From: Asterionellopsis glacialis
Lineage: Eukaryota > Bacillariophyta > Plagiogrammaphyceae > Rhaphoneidales > Asterionellopsidaceae
Direction of reading: 5' to 3'
DNA: 64,000 bases
NCBI GenBank assembly: GCA_014885115.2
Contig: WKLE02002445.1
Coordinates: forward strand, 1 to 64,000
In this document: positions 44,414-54,963 of the stretch, piece by piece
Position numbering within the stretch: the first letter of the stretch is position 1
Layout of the letters: each line of letters begins with the position of its first letter
Made by a program: the position numbers and the translations under genes
Notes under the pieces: model-generated
What the model was told of the DNA's origin: nothing
Databases searched by the model: none
Seen by the model: only the letters and a program-made list of their open reading frames with translations

Positions 44414-45243
44414 ATGGCCGGAAAGTGGCGTATGATTGTATCTGTGGAGGGTATAGCACAAGATGCATTGGACCTAATTGTGGACACCAATGACTTAGAT
44501 GAGTTGTTGCAGACAGGTTGACATTTTATTATGCAACTCATAGCAGGCAAAAGTTAAACAAAAAGATTGTTGATGTAGATGAATATAAGATATTGAATAA
44601 ACTTGGTAGATTGACTACAAAAGAGGCTGAGAGATGGGATGTCATGCTTATAGATTTAGAAGTTTGTATTAAGTTATAAAGAGGAGATGAAGTAGATGAT
44701 GATTGCTCTAGTGATTCAAAAATTATGTTGGAGTGGATACCTGAGGTTGGAAAGATAATGAGGGGGGCATTTCATTGAGTTCCTGTTGGTGAATTGAGGT
44801 ATGTTGTGATGTACAATGCTGGCAGGCATTTTACATCAGATGCAAAGATTTAGTATGCTGATGCATTAAAAGAATACAATGTTGAGATCATTTGGCAGAT
44901 TCCGCGTTCACTGGAGATGAATATGTTAGATCTTGGGGTTTGGATGTCAGTTCAGACAGTAGTAATGAAGACATATTACATGCAATGCTATCATCACGAT
45001 GCCTTTGCCAAGAGCATCAAAGATGCATGGGAAGGACACTTGAAAGCTAAGTCATTTGATTTTGGGAGATTCAAGATAGTTTTGCAGTGTATGGTGAAAG
45101 ATGCTGAGGGTGGGAATGGACTTGTCAAACAACACAGGGGGAAGCTATTTAGAGATACAACAATAATTGCTCTCACAAACATAAATGATGATGAAGAATT
45201 ACAATTAAATACTGCTATTGCTGCACATACAAGAAACAGATGA
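44414..45243 (+). mobile_element. Degenerate mariner-like transposase remnant
   Basis: One reading frame from ~44524 to 45243 has a recognisable C-terminal transposase core broken by stops. VVMYNAGRHF corresponds to the DNAGPH block around the second catalytic Asp, here Tyr, and IIWQIPRSLEMNMLDLGVWM to the QPPNSPDLNxxDLGxW block. Downstream, FDFGRFKIVLQCMVKDAEGG matches the family's tail helix. At least three in-frame stops (in CATTGAGTT, ATTTAGTAT and TTATAAAGA) interrupt it. The first two can be explained by C-to-T change of CGA and CAG. An upstream segment (44414-44521, GIAQDALDLIVDTNDLDELL) is in another frame. The element is dead. Terminal inverted repeats were looked for but not found by eye. 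Family-level call (Tc1/mariner superfamily) is fairly good. Confidence 0.65.
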
Positions 45244-47688
45244 TGAAGCATCAGCAATAGACATATCTGATACTGAAGAGGATCAATTAGTTGTTTCATG
45301 CTTTAAAATAATGAATTCACATGGAGAAACACTTGTCCGAATGCATTTTTTCTTTAATTTGTCAACTTTATGAGAGTATTTTTTGATCTTTTGGTACATG
45401 TCTACATGCATTCCTACAGACAATGTTAAGTAAGATTATATTACTTAGAAGAGCTGTTTTCATTATTAAAGAAATGTACTGGAGGTATGTGAGAGGTATA
45501 TACAGGTCATTTGTGTAGAAACCAGGTACATACAATGCCATTTGCCATAAAAGGTAGTCCTACTAGTGGCATAACATCTACCCTAGTTCTGTCAATCAAA
45601 GATAGCAAGGTTTTGTTGCCACTAGATTCAGATAAATCCAAATATATCACTCAAAAAACCTTATTGTCCTCTATTATTTTATTGGGTCAAACAACATTTT
45701 TGACCAAGTAATTGCTAAATGTGTATTGCTCACATGAGAGTGCCCAATGCTTAATAATTTCACCCATTGGACAAAACTCTTTTTATTTTTGTTAAGGTGG
45801 TCTCACCACATTCAAGCTCCTAAGTATTTTCTATGCATTTTCTATGCTATTTCACCAGGTACTCAATTGCCTTCTAAAAAAATAAAAAACTTTGACTAGG
45901 TCATCAGGACTCAAAACCACAAAATGTTCACAATACAAATGCCCTTTGTAAGAAATTACTAGAATTGTAGGTAATTTCAATCTTGTACAAATTTCTGTAA
46001 TCCAATATGTGTTTGTGAACACCCTAGTTTCTTATCAAGACTTAGATTTACTGCTGCATACACAAAAAAAATTCTGCAAAATATTTTTTTACAAGACTCA
46101 TGATGATGTCAACTCCAACATTTCTTCCACCCAGTATGGTTGTTGATAAAAGTAAGTAGCAGGTCCTTTAGATATATAAATAAACTAATAGTTTTTTTGT
46201 GCAATTCTGGATGGGACTAATAAATCAGAAACTATGGGAATATTAGCTAAAAAGACAAGACTATACAATTTTTGGTGCAATAATGACTGTAGTTAGCAAA
46301 CAAAAGGCTCACCCAGAATATTGGTTTGAAATGTAACTACAACTGGAGTTTATGAAAAGGTTTGGGGGTAGTTTCTACTAAAAAGATTGGATGAAATGGT
46401 TTATTCTAGGGATTTTGGGGGTCAAAGTGGTAAAAAAAAAGGTAAAATTAAAAATTCTAGATGAAAGCATGAAGAATCCATCCGCAGGATGAAGATAAAA
46501 AGGATTATCCAGAGGAGCATTTTGAATATTAATAATAAAAATCACTCAGCAATAAGAGGATTTTATGCTCACTAGATGAAATAATGATACTTAGGAAATA
46601 TTTTTTAATCAATTAATTTTTGGTCAATGTGCACGTGATCGCAATCATTAACATAGATATTGAATGACAGAAAAACCGAAGAGAATGGACAATGACGATT
46701 TTGCTATGCTTATTCCGGACTTGACGATGGTTTTCTCGAAAAGATGGCTCGGCTATTACATGCATCGTTTATTATTTGCCGTAATAGTTGAGCCATTTTT
46801 TTTAAAGAAAACCATCATGAAAAGAGGAATAAGCAAAGCAAGATCGGGTTGTCAAAAACCAGTCCACTTGGCGGTATGAACCATACCTGGTAGCATGCAC
46901 CATCCCGCACCATTATAATATTACAAATTAAATAGATATTATTTATTTCATTTTATTGAGATTTACAAAGCAACAGAGCTTACCGTTTTATATATGAGCT
47001 CCTATATATAATAAGGTAGTGCACCTAAAGTGATATGAGAAGTGTTATTAGGAATTATCGAATAATCATTATTGCCTTTTGTTATTTGCGCAGCTGTAGT
47101 ACTGTACAAGAATACCACGTACCAAGTGCGTACCTGGGACCAGTAGGTAGGACTAGAAGAATATTGTCGGAACTGAGACTTCCCAATGAAAGTAGGTTGG
47201 CTACTGATTGTAGTAAAAGTTACAGTTCATGTACCTGGTACCAGAGGTAGGAGCACATATACCTGGTATTAAAATACCTGCTATATATTTACACGTGCTG
47301 TACTAGCAGCATGTAATAGGACCTAAACTTACATATGAATCTATTGTTTCGTGATAAGGTCCTTTCTGTTGATTTCCAATACTTACTTATTGAAAATCCA
47401 GTATAAAACACGACATTAAATAAACATAGAAAATGGCTTCTTTTTTTAAGAAGACCCACGAGCCAGATAGACTCAACAAGCCGAGCAGTTTTAGCCTGGC
47501 CTGCTGGATTGCGGGCTGCGGTGAGTTGACTAGAAGTAGGACTCTCTAGAGAGGTGTGCGTGCCCAAACAGCTGCACCGTCACTGCGACAGCAACCAATA
47601 GAGGAACACAATTGGAGAGATAGCAACAGCGAATGACCATGCATGAAAGCTCTCATTGATAACTGAACCTATTGAAACAGAGCACGAG
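45244..47688. other. Gene-poor region with CpG-free block and hairpin
   Basis: 45340-46482 (1143 nt) lacks CpG. CpG returns near 46483. TACCWGGTA copies lie at 46884-46892, 47232-47240 and 47260-47268, close to the promoter of the kinase gene. The long hairpin is listed separately. No other gene was seen. Confidence 0.6.
46688..46853. repeat. Long imperfect hairpin, about 70-nt arms
   Basis: Arms 46688-46759 and 46781-46853 are imperfect reverse complements, with a 21-nt loop. Well-matched parts include TTGCTWTGCTTATTCC, GATGGTTTTCT and ATGGCTCRRCTATTAC. Mismatches and small bulges are spread along the stem. The shape fits a decayed foldback transposon, or a transcribed small-RNA precursor. 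Confidence 0.8.
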
Positions 47689-48935
47689 ATGGAAGATCTA
47701 GCATTCTTGGAGAATGCCGCAGCTTCTTTCGGCGAGGTGGAAGCAAACGGCGATGCTAGTGACCCTATAAACTTTGATGCCCCCAAACTTGGCATGGCCG
47801 AACGAGTCGATGCGGCTATATATAATCCTGTTACGCAGGAGATACTGCAAGTACCCAATATCATATTTGAGCGATTCGAAGATGGGAGAACAGCAAGTCG
47901 GGCTTATTGGGTGGGAAGAAAATTGAAAAAGTGCATTTTTGGAGTTGTAAAGTCATGTACAATTTTGAAATATAGGGGAGCTGCGGATGCCGTGTGGGAA
48001 GTCACTGAGCATAAGGCAGCGGTCAAAATTATGTCTTGGCAAAAAATTCGAGACTTGCGACATGTGGAAGACCCCCAGAAAGAAGTAGCTGCCATGCAGC
48101 ATATTTCGAAAAACGGACAACATCCCCATGTTATGGGTGCATTAGATGTGCTCTATGATGATGAGTATCTTTTACTTTTTATGCCTTACTGCTCTTCAGG
48201 AGATCTTTTTGGTTTTGTCCAACAAGCTGGGAGATTTCCGGAAGAGATGGCACGCTACTGGTTCAAACAAATATTGGAAGTAAGTTCAATGGTTGGATCG
48301 ATTTTTTTGTGCGATTCACCGACGCTTTCCGCATAACTAACTTTTTTCTTTAACTGGTCTCTCTTGAATCATAGGGTCTGAGTCATCTGCAGATTCATGG
48401 GGTCTGCCATCGAGATATGTCTTTGGAAAATATCCTTGTGGATGATTATAGAACATCAGTTGTGATTGATATGGGAATGTGCTTACGAGTTCCTTATGCG
48501 GATGATGACGGTTCAGTGACGGATGTCGGCTGTGGAAATCTTAGACTTTTGATGAAACCACAAATTCCTTGTGGAAAGCCAAATTACATTAGCCCAGAGG
48601 TGCTGGAAAGTACTAAACCATTTGATGGATTTTCTATTGATTTGTGGGCAACAGGAGTTATATTATTTATCATGCTTGTCGGGCTGCCTCCATGGGAGTT
48701 TGCAAGACCAGAGGACCCACGATATAAAATGGTAGTGAAAGGTCAACTTGGAAAAATGCTTCAAAGCTGGAAGAGAGAGCTTAGTCCGTGGGCGACGGAT
48801 CTCCTTCAAAAAATGCTGATGGAAGATCCTAAACAGCGCTTGTCGCTCACGGAAATCAAAGATCACCCTTGGGTTGTTGAAGATGCGTCGACGGCTCCGA
48901 CCTTTCCTGAGCAGAACGAAGGATGGAGAAGTTAG
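47689..48935 (+). CDS. Atypical Ser/Thr protein kinase
   Basis: Two exons, 47689-48279 and 48375-48935 (GTAAGT donor, AATCATAG acceptor, phase 0), giving 383 aa from the ATG at 47689. Catalytic elements present: AAVK with Lys113, the helix-C Glu132 (KEVAAM), HRDMSLEN at 209-216, and an APE-like YISPE. Two are altered: the Gly-rich loop reads GRKLKKCIFGVV, with only part of GxGxxG, and the DFG motif is DMG (229-231). Since Lys, Glu, HRD and Asp remain, phosphotransfer is plausible. The C-lobe resembles CAMK/SNF1-type kinases (DLWATGVILFIMLVGLPPW). A 60-residue acidic N-terminus has no known domain. Long insert in the activation loop (PYADDDGSVTDVGCGN). The substrate is unknown. It is the first gene after a CpG-poor block. 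Confidence 0.82.
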
Positions 48936-49396
48936 TTCTCTTTTAGTAGAAGTTCTTTTTTGTGTAGAGGTGTACAAATTGATCGTCTTGCCTTGCTTTA
49001 CTAGATTCAATAATACTTTGTACGAATGTGTGGAAGGTGATCTTTTTTTAAATTATATCAAAAGGATGTACCTCGAAAATGTGAATAGTCTATTTTCAAT
49101 GTACAAAGAAATCGAAAAAAGAATCGTGTCTACAGTCTGCATCAGTACATACTAGTCCTAGTCAGTTGGAACCTACAAGAGAGAGAGTCTGAACTGTATA
49201 TTTCCCTGAAAAACAAAATTGTTATTTTTTGTTTCGTTACCTTTATGTTCGCAACACGTCATTGTACATCATAGCTTACCCATTTTTACCAGCAGCTCTC
49301 TAGCTAGAGTTAGTAAAATGTGCCATGGAATCCTTGAGTCCTCTCTCAACAAGCTCTTACCCTGGTACTATTTACCATGCTGACTGTTAGTAAGAA

Positions 49397-49602
49397 TACC
49401 TGGTACGACCGGGCAAGCGACTAAATGCTGAACTGACTGTCACACTTATTTAATACCTGGTACTGTAATTAGGTCCTATTAATACTTCTAAATACTCTAC
49501 CAGGTACCTGGTAGGGCGACCTCTACCCGTACCAGGTACTGGCCGTAGATACTGAGGTACCAGTTAGTTTGTAAGTACCCTAAGGACTGACTGTACCAGG
49601 TA
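49397..49602. repeat. Cluster of six TACCWGGTA palindromes
   Basis: Copies at 49397, 49454, 49498, 49505, 49530 and 49594, two of them overlapping by two bases. AGGTCCTA lies between copies near 49471. Spacing is irregular, so this is not a simple tandem array. Confidence 0.85.
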
Positions 49603-49735
49603 TGTATTCAAGTACTGATAAGGACCTAAAAAGGAGCGAAGAACAGGTTCATTTCAAAATTCTTGATTCCATAGAAGGCGAGAAGATTGCTTCGTCTCCC
49701 ACCGACCAACAAGCACCTTTTTGAAGAAAGACAAC

Positions 49736-49927
49736 ATGGGTGATGCTTGCAAAAATTCTTTGAAAGAAGCAAGAAGATTAAAGTGAGTTTGATTTTAAAA
49801 ACTCAAGTTAGCAAACACTTTGAAGTGGAGATATAGACTTTCTTTCAGATCGAGTTACTATCCCGCTACTAGAGTTTTAAAATCAATAAAAACTGATCGA
49901 TCCAAGTCACATCATCAAAGTTGTTGA
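49736..49927 (+). CDS. Very small spliced open frame (weak candidate)
   Basis: ATGGGTGATGCTTGC at 49736 opens a frame that splices at a GTGAGT donor (49783) to a TTTCTTTCAG acceptor (exon from 49849), phase 2, intron 66 nt. It ends at 49927, giving 41 residues (MGDACKNSLKEARRLKSSYY and on) of basic character. Both splice sites are good consensus, but a frame this short is weak evidence. It may instead be a 5' exon of the following PPR gene's transcript or a noncoding RNA. Confidence 0.25.
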
Positions 49928-50095
49928 GTCCACTTGAAGTCTCTCCTTCTAGTGCACTTCACATTCTAGATTTTTTCTGCCTTCTGAAAGAAATTAGGCT
50001 CAAGATCAATTGAAACTGATAGATTGGAGCCACACATCGGTATCGCATTGTTTTAGAAAACACAAGAATCTTTTTGGAAAAATATTTATACGGGA

Positions 50096-52861
50096 ATGGT
50101 CTTCGAGTCCCACTTTCGTGGTGCATCCAGGCCAAAGTCTTCTGCGGATTCAACTTATGCAACAAGCAAAGACGGTAATAGAACCAATTTGAAAAACAAG
50201 CAATCGAATGATTCTTCGGGGAAAAGCAATATTGATGGAAAGAAATCTAAGAAAAGAACCCGGCCTCCAAAAAAGAAAGAGGATTCATCCAAACGTCGTA
50301 AACGGGCACCGCCGTCTGAGGAAGCTTTGGCGCTATCGTCGCAACTAAAAATTCTTTCTACACAGAAGCGTTATCAGGATGCCCTAGATTTGTACTGGAA
50401 CGAAGCAAACGCACAAATACGGGATGGTCACCATGCGTGCATTGTTGTTGACTGTTGTAGTAGAAGTGGAGCCGTACAGGTAAGAACATGTTCGTAATGT
50501 GTAGTCTAGAAATGATGAACCCAAAAGTTCCGCCTCTCATACGTATTATAACCCAATTGATTTAGGAGGGCGAGAAAGTTATCAATTTTTTAAAAAATAG
50601 GGGCAATTACATCAACGTAGAGACTAAAACAGCACTTCTCAAAGGATATGCTCATTCTGGGATGATTCACAAGGCCGCACAGTTGTACGAAGAAATGGAA
50701 TCGGCAAAAGGTACGGGATTATAATGTGTTTGTGCTTTAATCATTTATTCATCAACAATTTTCTCATATTAAGGTGCTCATGAAAATGATTAGATTCGAG
50801 GGACCGGCCTAATGTGCGTACTTTGAATACTCTGCTTCGAGGGTGCCTGTGGACTGCTGCAAGTGCTGAGAACTCCGACCGTAGTAATATAACTGGAGGA
50901 GTGATACTGAGCGAAGATGTATGGCAATGGCACAAAAATCAAAGAGCTAGTGCCGGGGGGTCTAAAGTGGGAACTTCGGTAGATTCGTCTTCTTATGAGT
51001 ATTCGATTGCGCTTCTATGTCAGGCACTTCGTACTGGCGAAGCTGCGTCTCGCATACAAGAAATGATTGAATCCTTTGATATTAAAAAAACTCAGACCGA
51101 TCGGGGTGACCAATTTACGGGAGAAGATAAATCAGTACTCGAGTCTATTGCGCAGTGTTTTCTCTGCCTGGCGAGATCATACTCATTGTTGAATAGATAT
51201 GATCAAGCTAAAAAAGCGGCTCAAAACGCTCTTAATGCTGCATCTGCGTTCTCTTCCTTAGATGCAACCGATAGCGAGGACAATCGTAAAATCGTGAAAG
51301 GAGGTATGAAGACCATAGGATTTTTTTCGCCGTCATCACAATATCTCATTATTGTATTTCCATTTTTTGTGTACGTTCCGTAGGAAAGCAGGCCTGGAAA
51401 TCTCGAGACGATGATGGAGAAGTATCGCGTCGATCAGTGTCTAATACTCTTTTTCGAGCGCATCGCCTGGGTGAACTTCAGAGTGAGGCAAAAATGATTT
51501 TGAGTGTTTGTACAAGCAATTCAAAACGCAATGAAACCGATGATTTTGTAAAAAATATAATGCATCGTCTCCTTTACTTCTCTGGTGGTGGGACAACTGA
51601 TCTATCAGCGGGGCACATCCTCGAAGAGGATAGAGGGGAGACATCAAATCATATTCTTGATACACAACAAATACTCACCTCACTTTGGGTGAGCTTTGGT
51701 CTTGCGAGCGCTGTGAAAGCTGCAAAGCCTGGTAGGAGCTTCCCGTCTTCAACCTCATGTCTCAGCGAATCAGACTGCAAAAATATTCTCAAATTTGTAG
51801 GAACTGACTCATTAGCGATTGGGGGGGATGGACGAATTGATTTCTCGAAAATATTTACCAAAAATAGCTCAAAACCAGCGACGAAAAATTCGAAACTTTG
51901 TGGGCTGAGTAAACGACCCTTAAATATTGAACTTGGTGCAGGTAAGAATATCAAATTATTCCTCATCTCTCTTCCTTACTGAAATATTTTCTCACACACT
52001 AGTTCGAAATCTCTGATGTACAAAGGATTTGGAGATTGGGCTGTATTGCAGGCTCTATCTAATCCGTCTAGCGATTATGTTGCTGTAGAACTTCGATCTG
52101 ACAGAGTGTGGCAAATGCTTACGAAGGGCTTCCTTTGTAACGGTGCATCTGCACTGCACAATCTCTGTTCAGTAGGTTCGGAATGCGGCAGTTTCCTCAG
52201 AGACCGAGTAAAACCCGGAACAGTTACAAATATATTTGTTAACCACCCTGAACCCCCAACGCAAACTTTTGGTGCGAACGCAAGTAATTTAGAACAGATC
52301 TCTGAAGGTGGGGAAGAACCTGCTCATATGTTAAACTCACAGACACTTCTTTCTGCTGCCCAATGCCTTGACGAAGCAAGTGGTCAGATTGTAATCGTTA
52401 CAGATAATCAGTGGTATGCGCGACTCATCTGTTGTACTTTCGTTAAACTCATTAGAATGAGGCCTGGTTTGTTGCGTTCTAAAAATTTTGGTGTGCAATC
52501 TGGTATGCGCCGGATTGAAGTTTTCCCTCCGCTATCAGTTGGGTCTCAAAAGGTAAATCTATATGAAGGCAAACCAGGAGAACTGATTGGACACAAAACG
52601 TTGCAGAATCAGGCTATTGGAACAAGTTATTTTGATCGTCTTTGGCGATCTGGGGCTGGAGCACATGCGGAAACTAAAAAGCGTTTTATAATAATTATGG
52701 AAAGGAGGGGCGCTTCTGAACCACAAAATCGTACAAGCAATGCAACCGTGAAGCAGGGCGAAAAGGAACGAAAAAAGCGAAAGAAAAGTGAAGCTAAACA
52801 GAAACGGCGGAATGAACGTCGACTTTTGAAACGAAATCAGAAAACACAAGATGAGGGTTAA
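50096..52861 (+). CDS. PPR protein fused to a TrmB-like tRNA (guanine-N7) methyltransferase domain
   Basis: Five exons: 50096-50479, 50566-50710, 50794-51303, 51384-51941 and 52026-52861, all GT-AG, introns 80-86 nt, 810 aa. Residues ~45-75 are strongly basic (KKSKKRTRPPKKKEDSSKRR). Residues ~85-200 contain pentatricopeptide helices, clearest in NVETKTALLKGYAHSGMIHK followed by AAQLYEEM and PNVRTLNTLLRGC. The C-terminal third is SAM-methyltransferase: ELGAGFGDW at ~529-537 (motif I, created only by splicing at 51941/52026), YVAVELRSDRVW (motif II), and IFVNHPEPP at ~602-609, the counterpart of TrmB's FPDPW. The tail is basic. PPR tracts bind single-stranded RNA in organelles; TrmB makes m7G46 in tRNA. 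Joining them suggests RNA-guided methylation or a repurposed domain. Such PPR-TrmB fusions have, to my memory, been noted in diatoms. No clear targeting peptide is visible. Confidence 0.85.
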
Positions 52862-53091
52862 TGAAATGGATGATTTATAGAGTTCTACATTATTGTGATG
52901 CTGTCAGAAATAATTTGACGACTAGAAACGCTACAGCAACCTTAACGCTTACTATAATTGCTCGTGCTTGTTTTCATCTTCTTGTCATTTAGTTTTGGAT
53001 ATAGTGAGAATGGAGTCCAATAGATCTCTTACGATAATTATGCTGTTCTGGAGAAAACACTATTTGATCCTTGCAAGAAATTGCCACGAAC

Positions 53092-54321
53092 TTAAAACTG
53101 GTTCTCTGGTGCTAGCTCGTTGTCGTCACTATGATCGTATTCAGCGGAATCAGGGTCAGGGTTAGCCTCGATCAAACCAAGGTCAAGTAGAATAGCGAAT
53201 GCTCGCTCTTCTAGATCCATTTCACAGTATTTTGCTCTAAGAGCCGCTTCTTCTTCCTTGGACTTAGGCTGCTTTCTCGCTTCTGCAACTTGTTCAGCAC
53301 GACTTTTTACTTTATTTGCTTCGGCTTCGGCTTTCAATCTAGCTTCTTCTGCTGCTTTTGCCTCTTCTTCGGCTTTAGCTCTGGCTTCAGCTTCAGCAGC
53401 TGCTTTAGCCTCAGCTTCAGCCTTCAATCTAGCCTCTTCTTCTGCTTGAGCTTGAGCTTCAGCCTCGGCAGCTGCCTTAGCCTCAGTCTCAGCCTTCAAT
53501 CTAGCCTCTTCTTCCGCTTGGGCTTTAGCTTCAGCCTCGGCCTCTGCTTCGGCCTTCGCTTTAGCTTCAGCCTCGGCAGCTGCCTTAGCCTCAGTCTCAG
53601 CCTTCAATCTAGCCTCTTCTTCCGCTTTAGCTTCAGCCTCTGCTTCGGCCTTCGCTTTAGCTTCGGCCTTTAATCTAGCCTCCTCTTCAGCTTTAGCTTC
53701 GGCAGCAGCCTTAGCCTCAGTCTCAGCTTTCAATCTAGCCTCCTCTACAGCTTTAGCTTCGGCCTCGGCAGCAGCTTTAGCCTCAGTCTCGGCAGCAGCG
53801 AGTTTGTCTGCTTCAGCGGCTGCAGCCTCTGCTGCTAACGATGCAGCTGCTTCAGCTTCGGCGGCAGCATCAACAGAATCATCTACCAATGCAGGATCGA
53901 TAGTAACAACATCTACAGCCTTTGTTTTTCCTCTCTGATCAAATTCAGTATTGAATTGGACCACCTCGCCTTCTTCGAGACTCCTAAATCCATCCTTCAA
54001 GATATTACTCTGGTGAACAAAAATGTCACCACTTCCATCATCCTTTGTAATAAATCCGAAACCTTTCTCTGAATTAAACCTTTTTGAACAAATCAAGAAA
54101 TGACATGTGTGAACCACATACATGGTCTTTAACCTTTCAAGATACACAAGTTTTTACCCTTCATTACGAATGGAGCACAACATTTCAACTCACCAATTGA
54201 CTTTTCCTGTAGTTGGACTCGCTTGCAAGGAGGTTCCTCGAGTACCGAACTTACTAAAAGAACCGAATGCCTCGGTAGAAGAGATAACAGCCAAAAAACT
54301 GGCAGCCGATATGATGCGCAT
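53092..54321 (-). CDS. Plastid-type cold-shock-domain protein with very long Ala/Glu/Lys helix
   Basis: Two exons, 54194-54321 and 53092-54079 (GTGAGT donor, CAAAAAG acceptor, phase 2, intron 54080-54193), giving 371 aa. The leader RIISAASFLAVISSTEAFGS is a signal peptide with an ASAF-like EAF-G cleavage point, pointing to the plastid. The cold-shock domain spans ~38-105, split by the intron inside its first strand: GKVNWFNSEKGFGFI carries RNP1 and DIFVHQSNI carries RNP2. Cold-shock domains bind single-stranded RNA or DNA and melt hairpins. From ~115 to ~310 the sequence is almost only Ala, Glu, Lys, Leu and Arg in repeats of the type ARLKAETEAKAAAEAEAK, a predicted long single or coiled helix. 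A short acidic C-terminal domain (EERAFAILLDLGLIEANPDP) follows. The repeat DNA may expand and contract. Confidence 0.83.
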
Positions 54322-54963
54322 TTGATATTTCTGAAAAGATGAAGGACAACGTGTGATGATAAGAAAGTTCAAAAGTTTGTTCCTTGAACGTTTTAGCAAA
54401 AAATCTTGGGTGTTGGGTTATGCGTTCTGAAGTTTCCCAGAAAAGAGTTCAGAACGAGATGCTTCGATAGATGGATCTGCATGTTTGCAGAGCCATCAAA
54501 AATCGGTGGCACCAATAGGTGCGTCATCCATCGTATGTATCTTGCCTATAAAATATAGTAAATAAGACTCCTGTTTCCTGACTTGAACTGTAGGAAGATC
54601 ACAATTTTGTGCAGTACCTGTATGTCTGTCGCGTCCGCGCAACAACGCATCGTAGACTATCGAAAAAAATCAGTGTTCGTAAACCTTTAGTTCTAATCCT
54701 AATCATTTTAAGCACATAGTTCTATTGCTGACAATTGAAATCTCAATCTGAAATCACAAAAAAAATGGACACTCCCGCTCAACCAACTTGAAAACTGTCG
54801 TCAGTCTGAAGTCGTCACTCACTGTCACATCATGTCTTTCACCTTTTGCATTATTAATACAACATCGCATACATGCATCGTTGAATAATATCACAATCCA
54901 CACGCTCCTACACAGCAGATCCTGTGGCATCAAAAATATAAGACATAAGGACAGCTTCTTTTC
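54322..54963. promoter_or_regulatory. Divergent promoter region
   Basis: 642 nt between the start codons of the cold-shock and TPR-methyltransferase genes. No full TACCWGGTA motif or clear core element was seen. Assigned by arrangement only. Confidence 0.4.

Larger units (their letters stand above)
48936..50095. other. Intergenic region with the densest TACCWGGTA cluster
   Basis: 1.16 kb between two plus-strand genes. Contains six TACCWGGTA copies (49397-49602) and a weak spliced small open frame. The rest shows nothing recognisable. Confidence 0.55.

Noticed and set aside
50010..50192. Alternative frame upstream of the PPR gene as a targeting leader
   Set aside because: No ATG start and it is out of frame with the PPR exon; no splice site joins them in phase.
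53258..53673. Plus-strand open frames rich in Phe, Ser and Leu
   Set aside because: Shadows of the Ala/Glu/Lys repeat of the cold-shock gene on the other strand.
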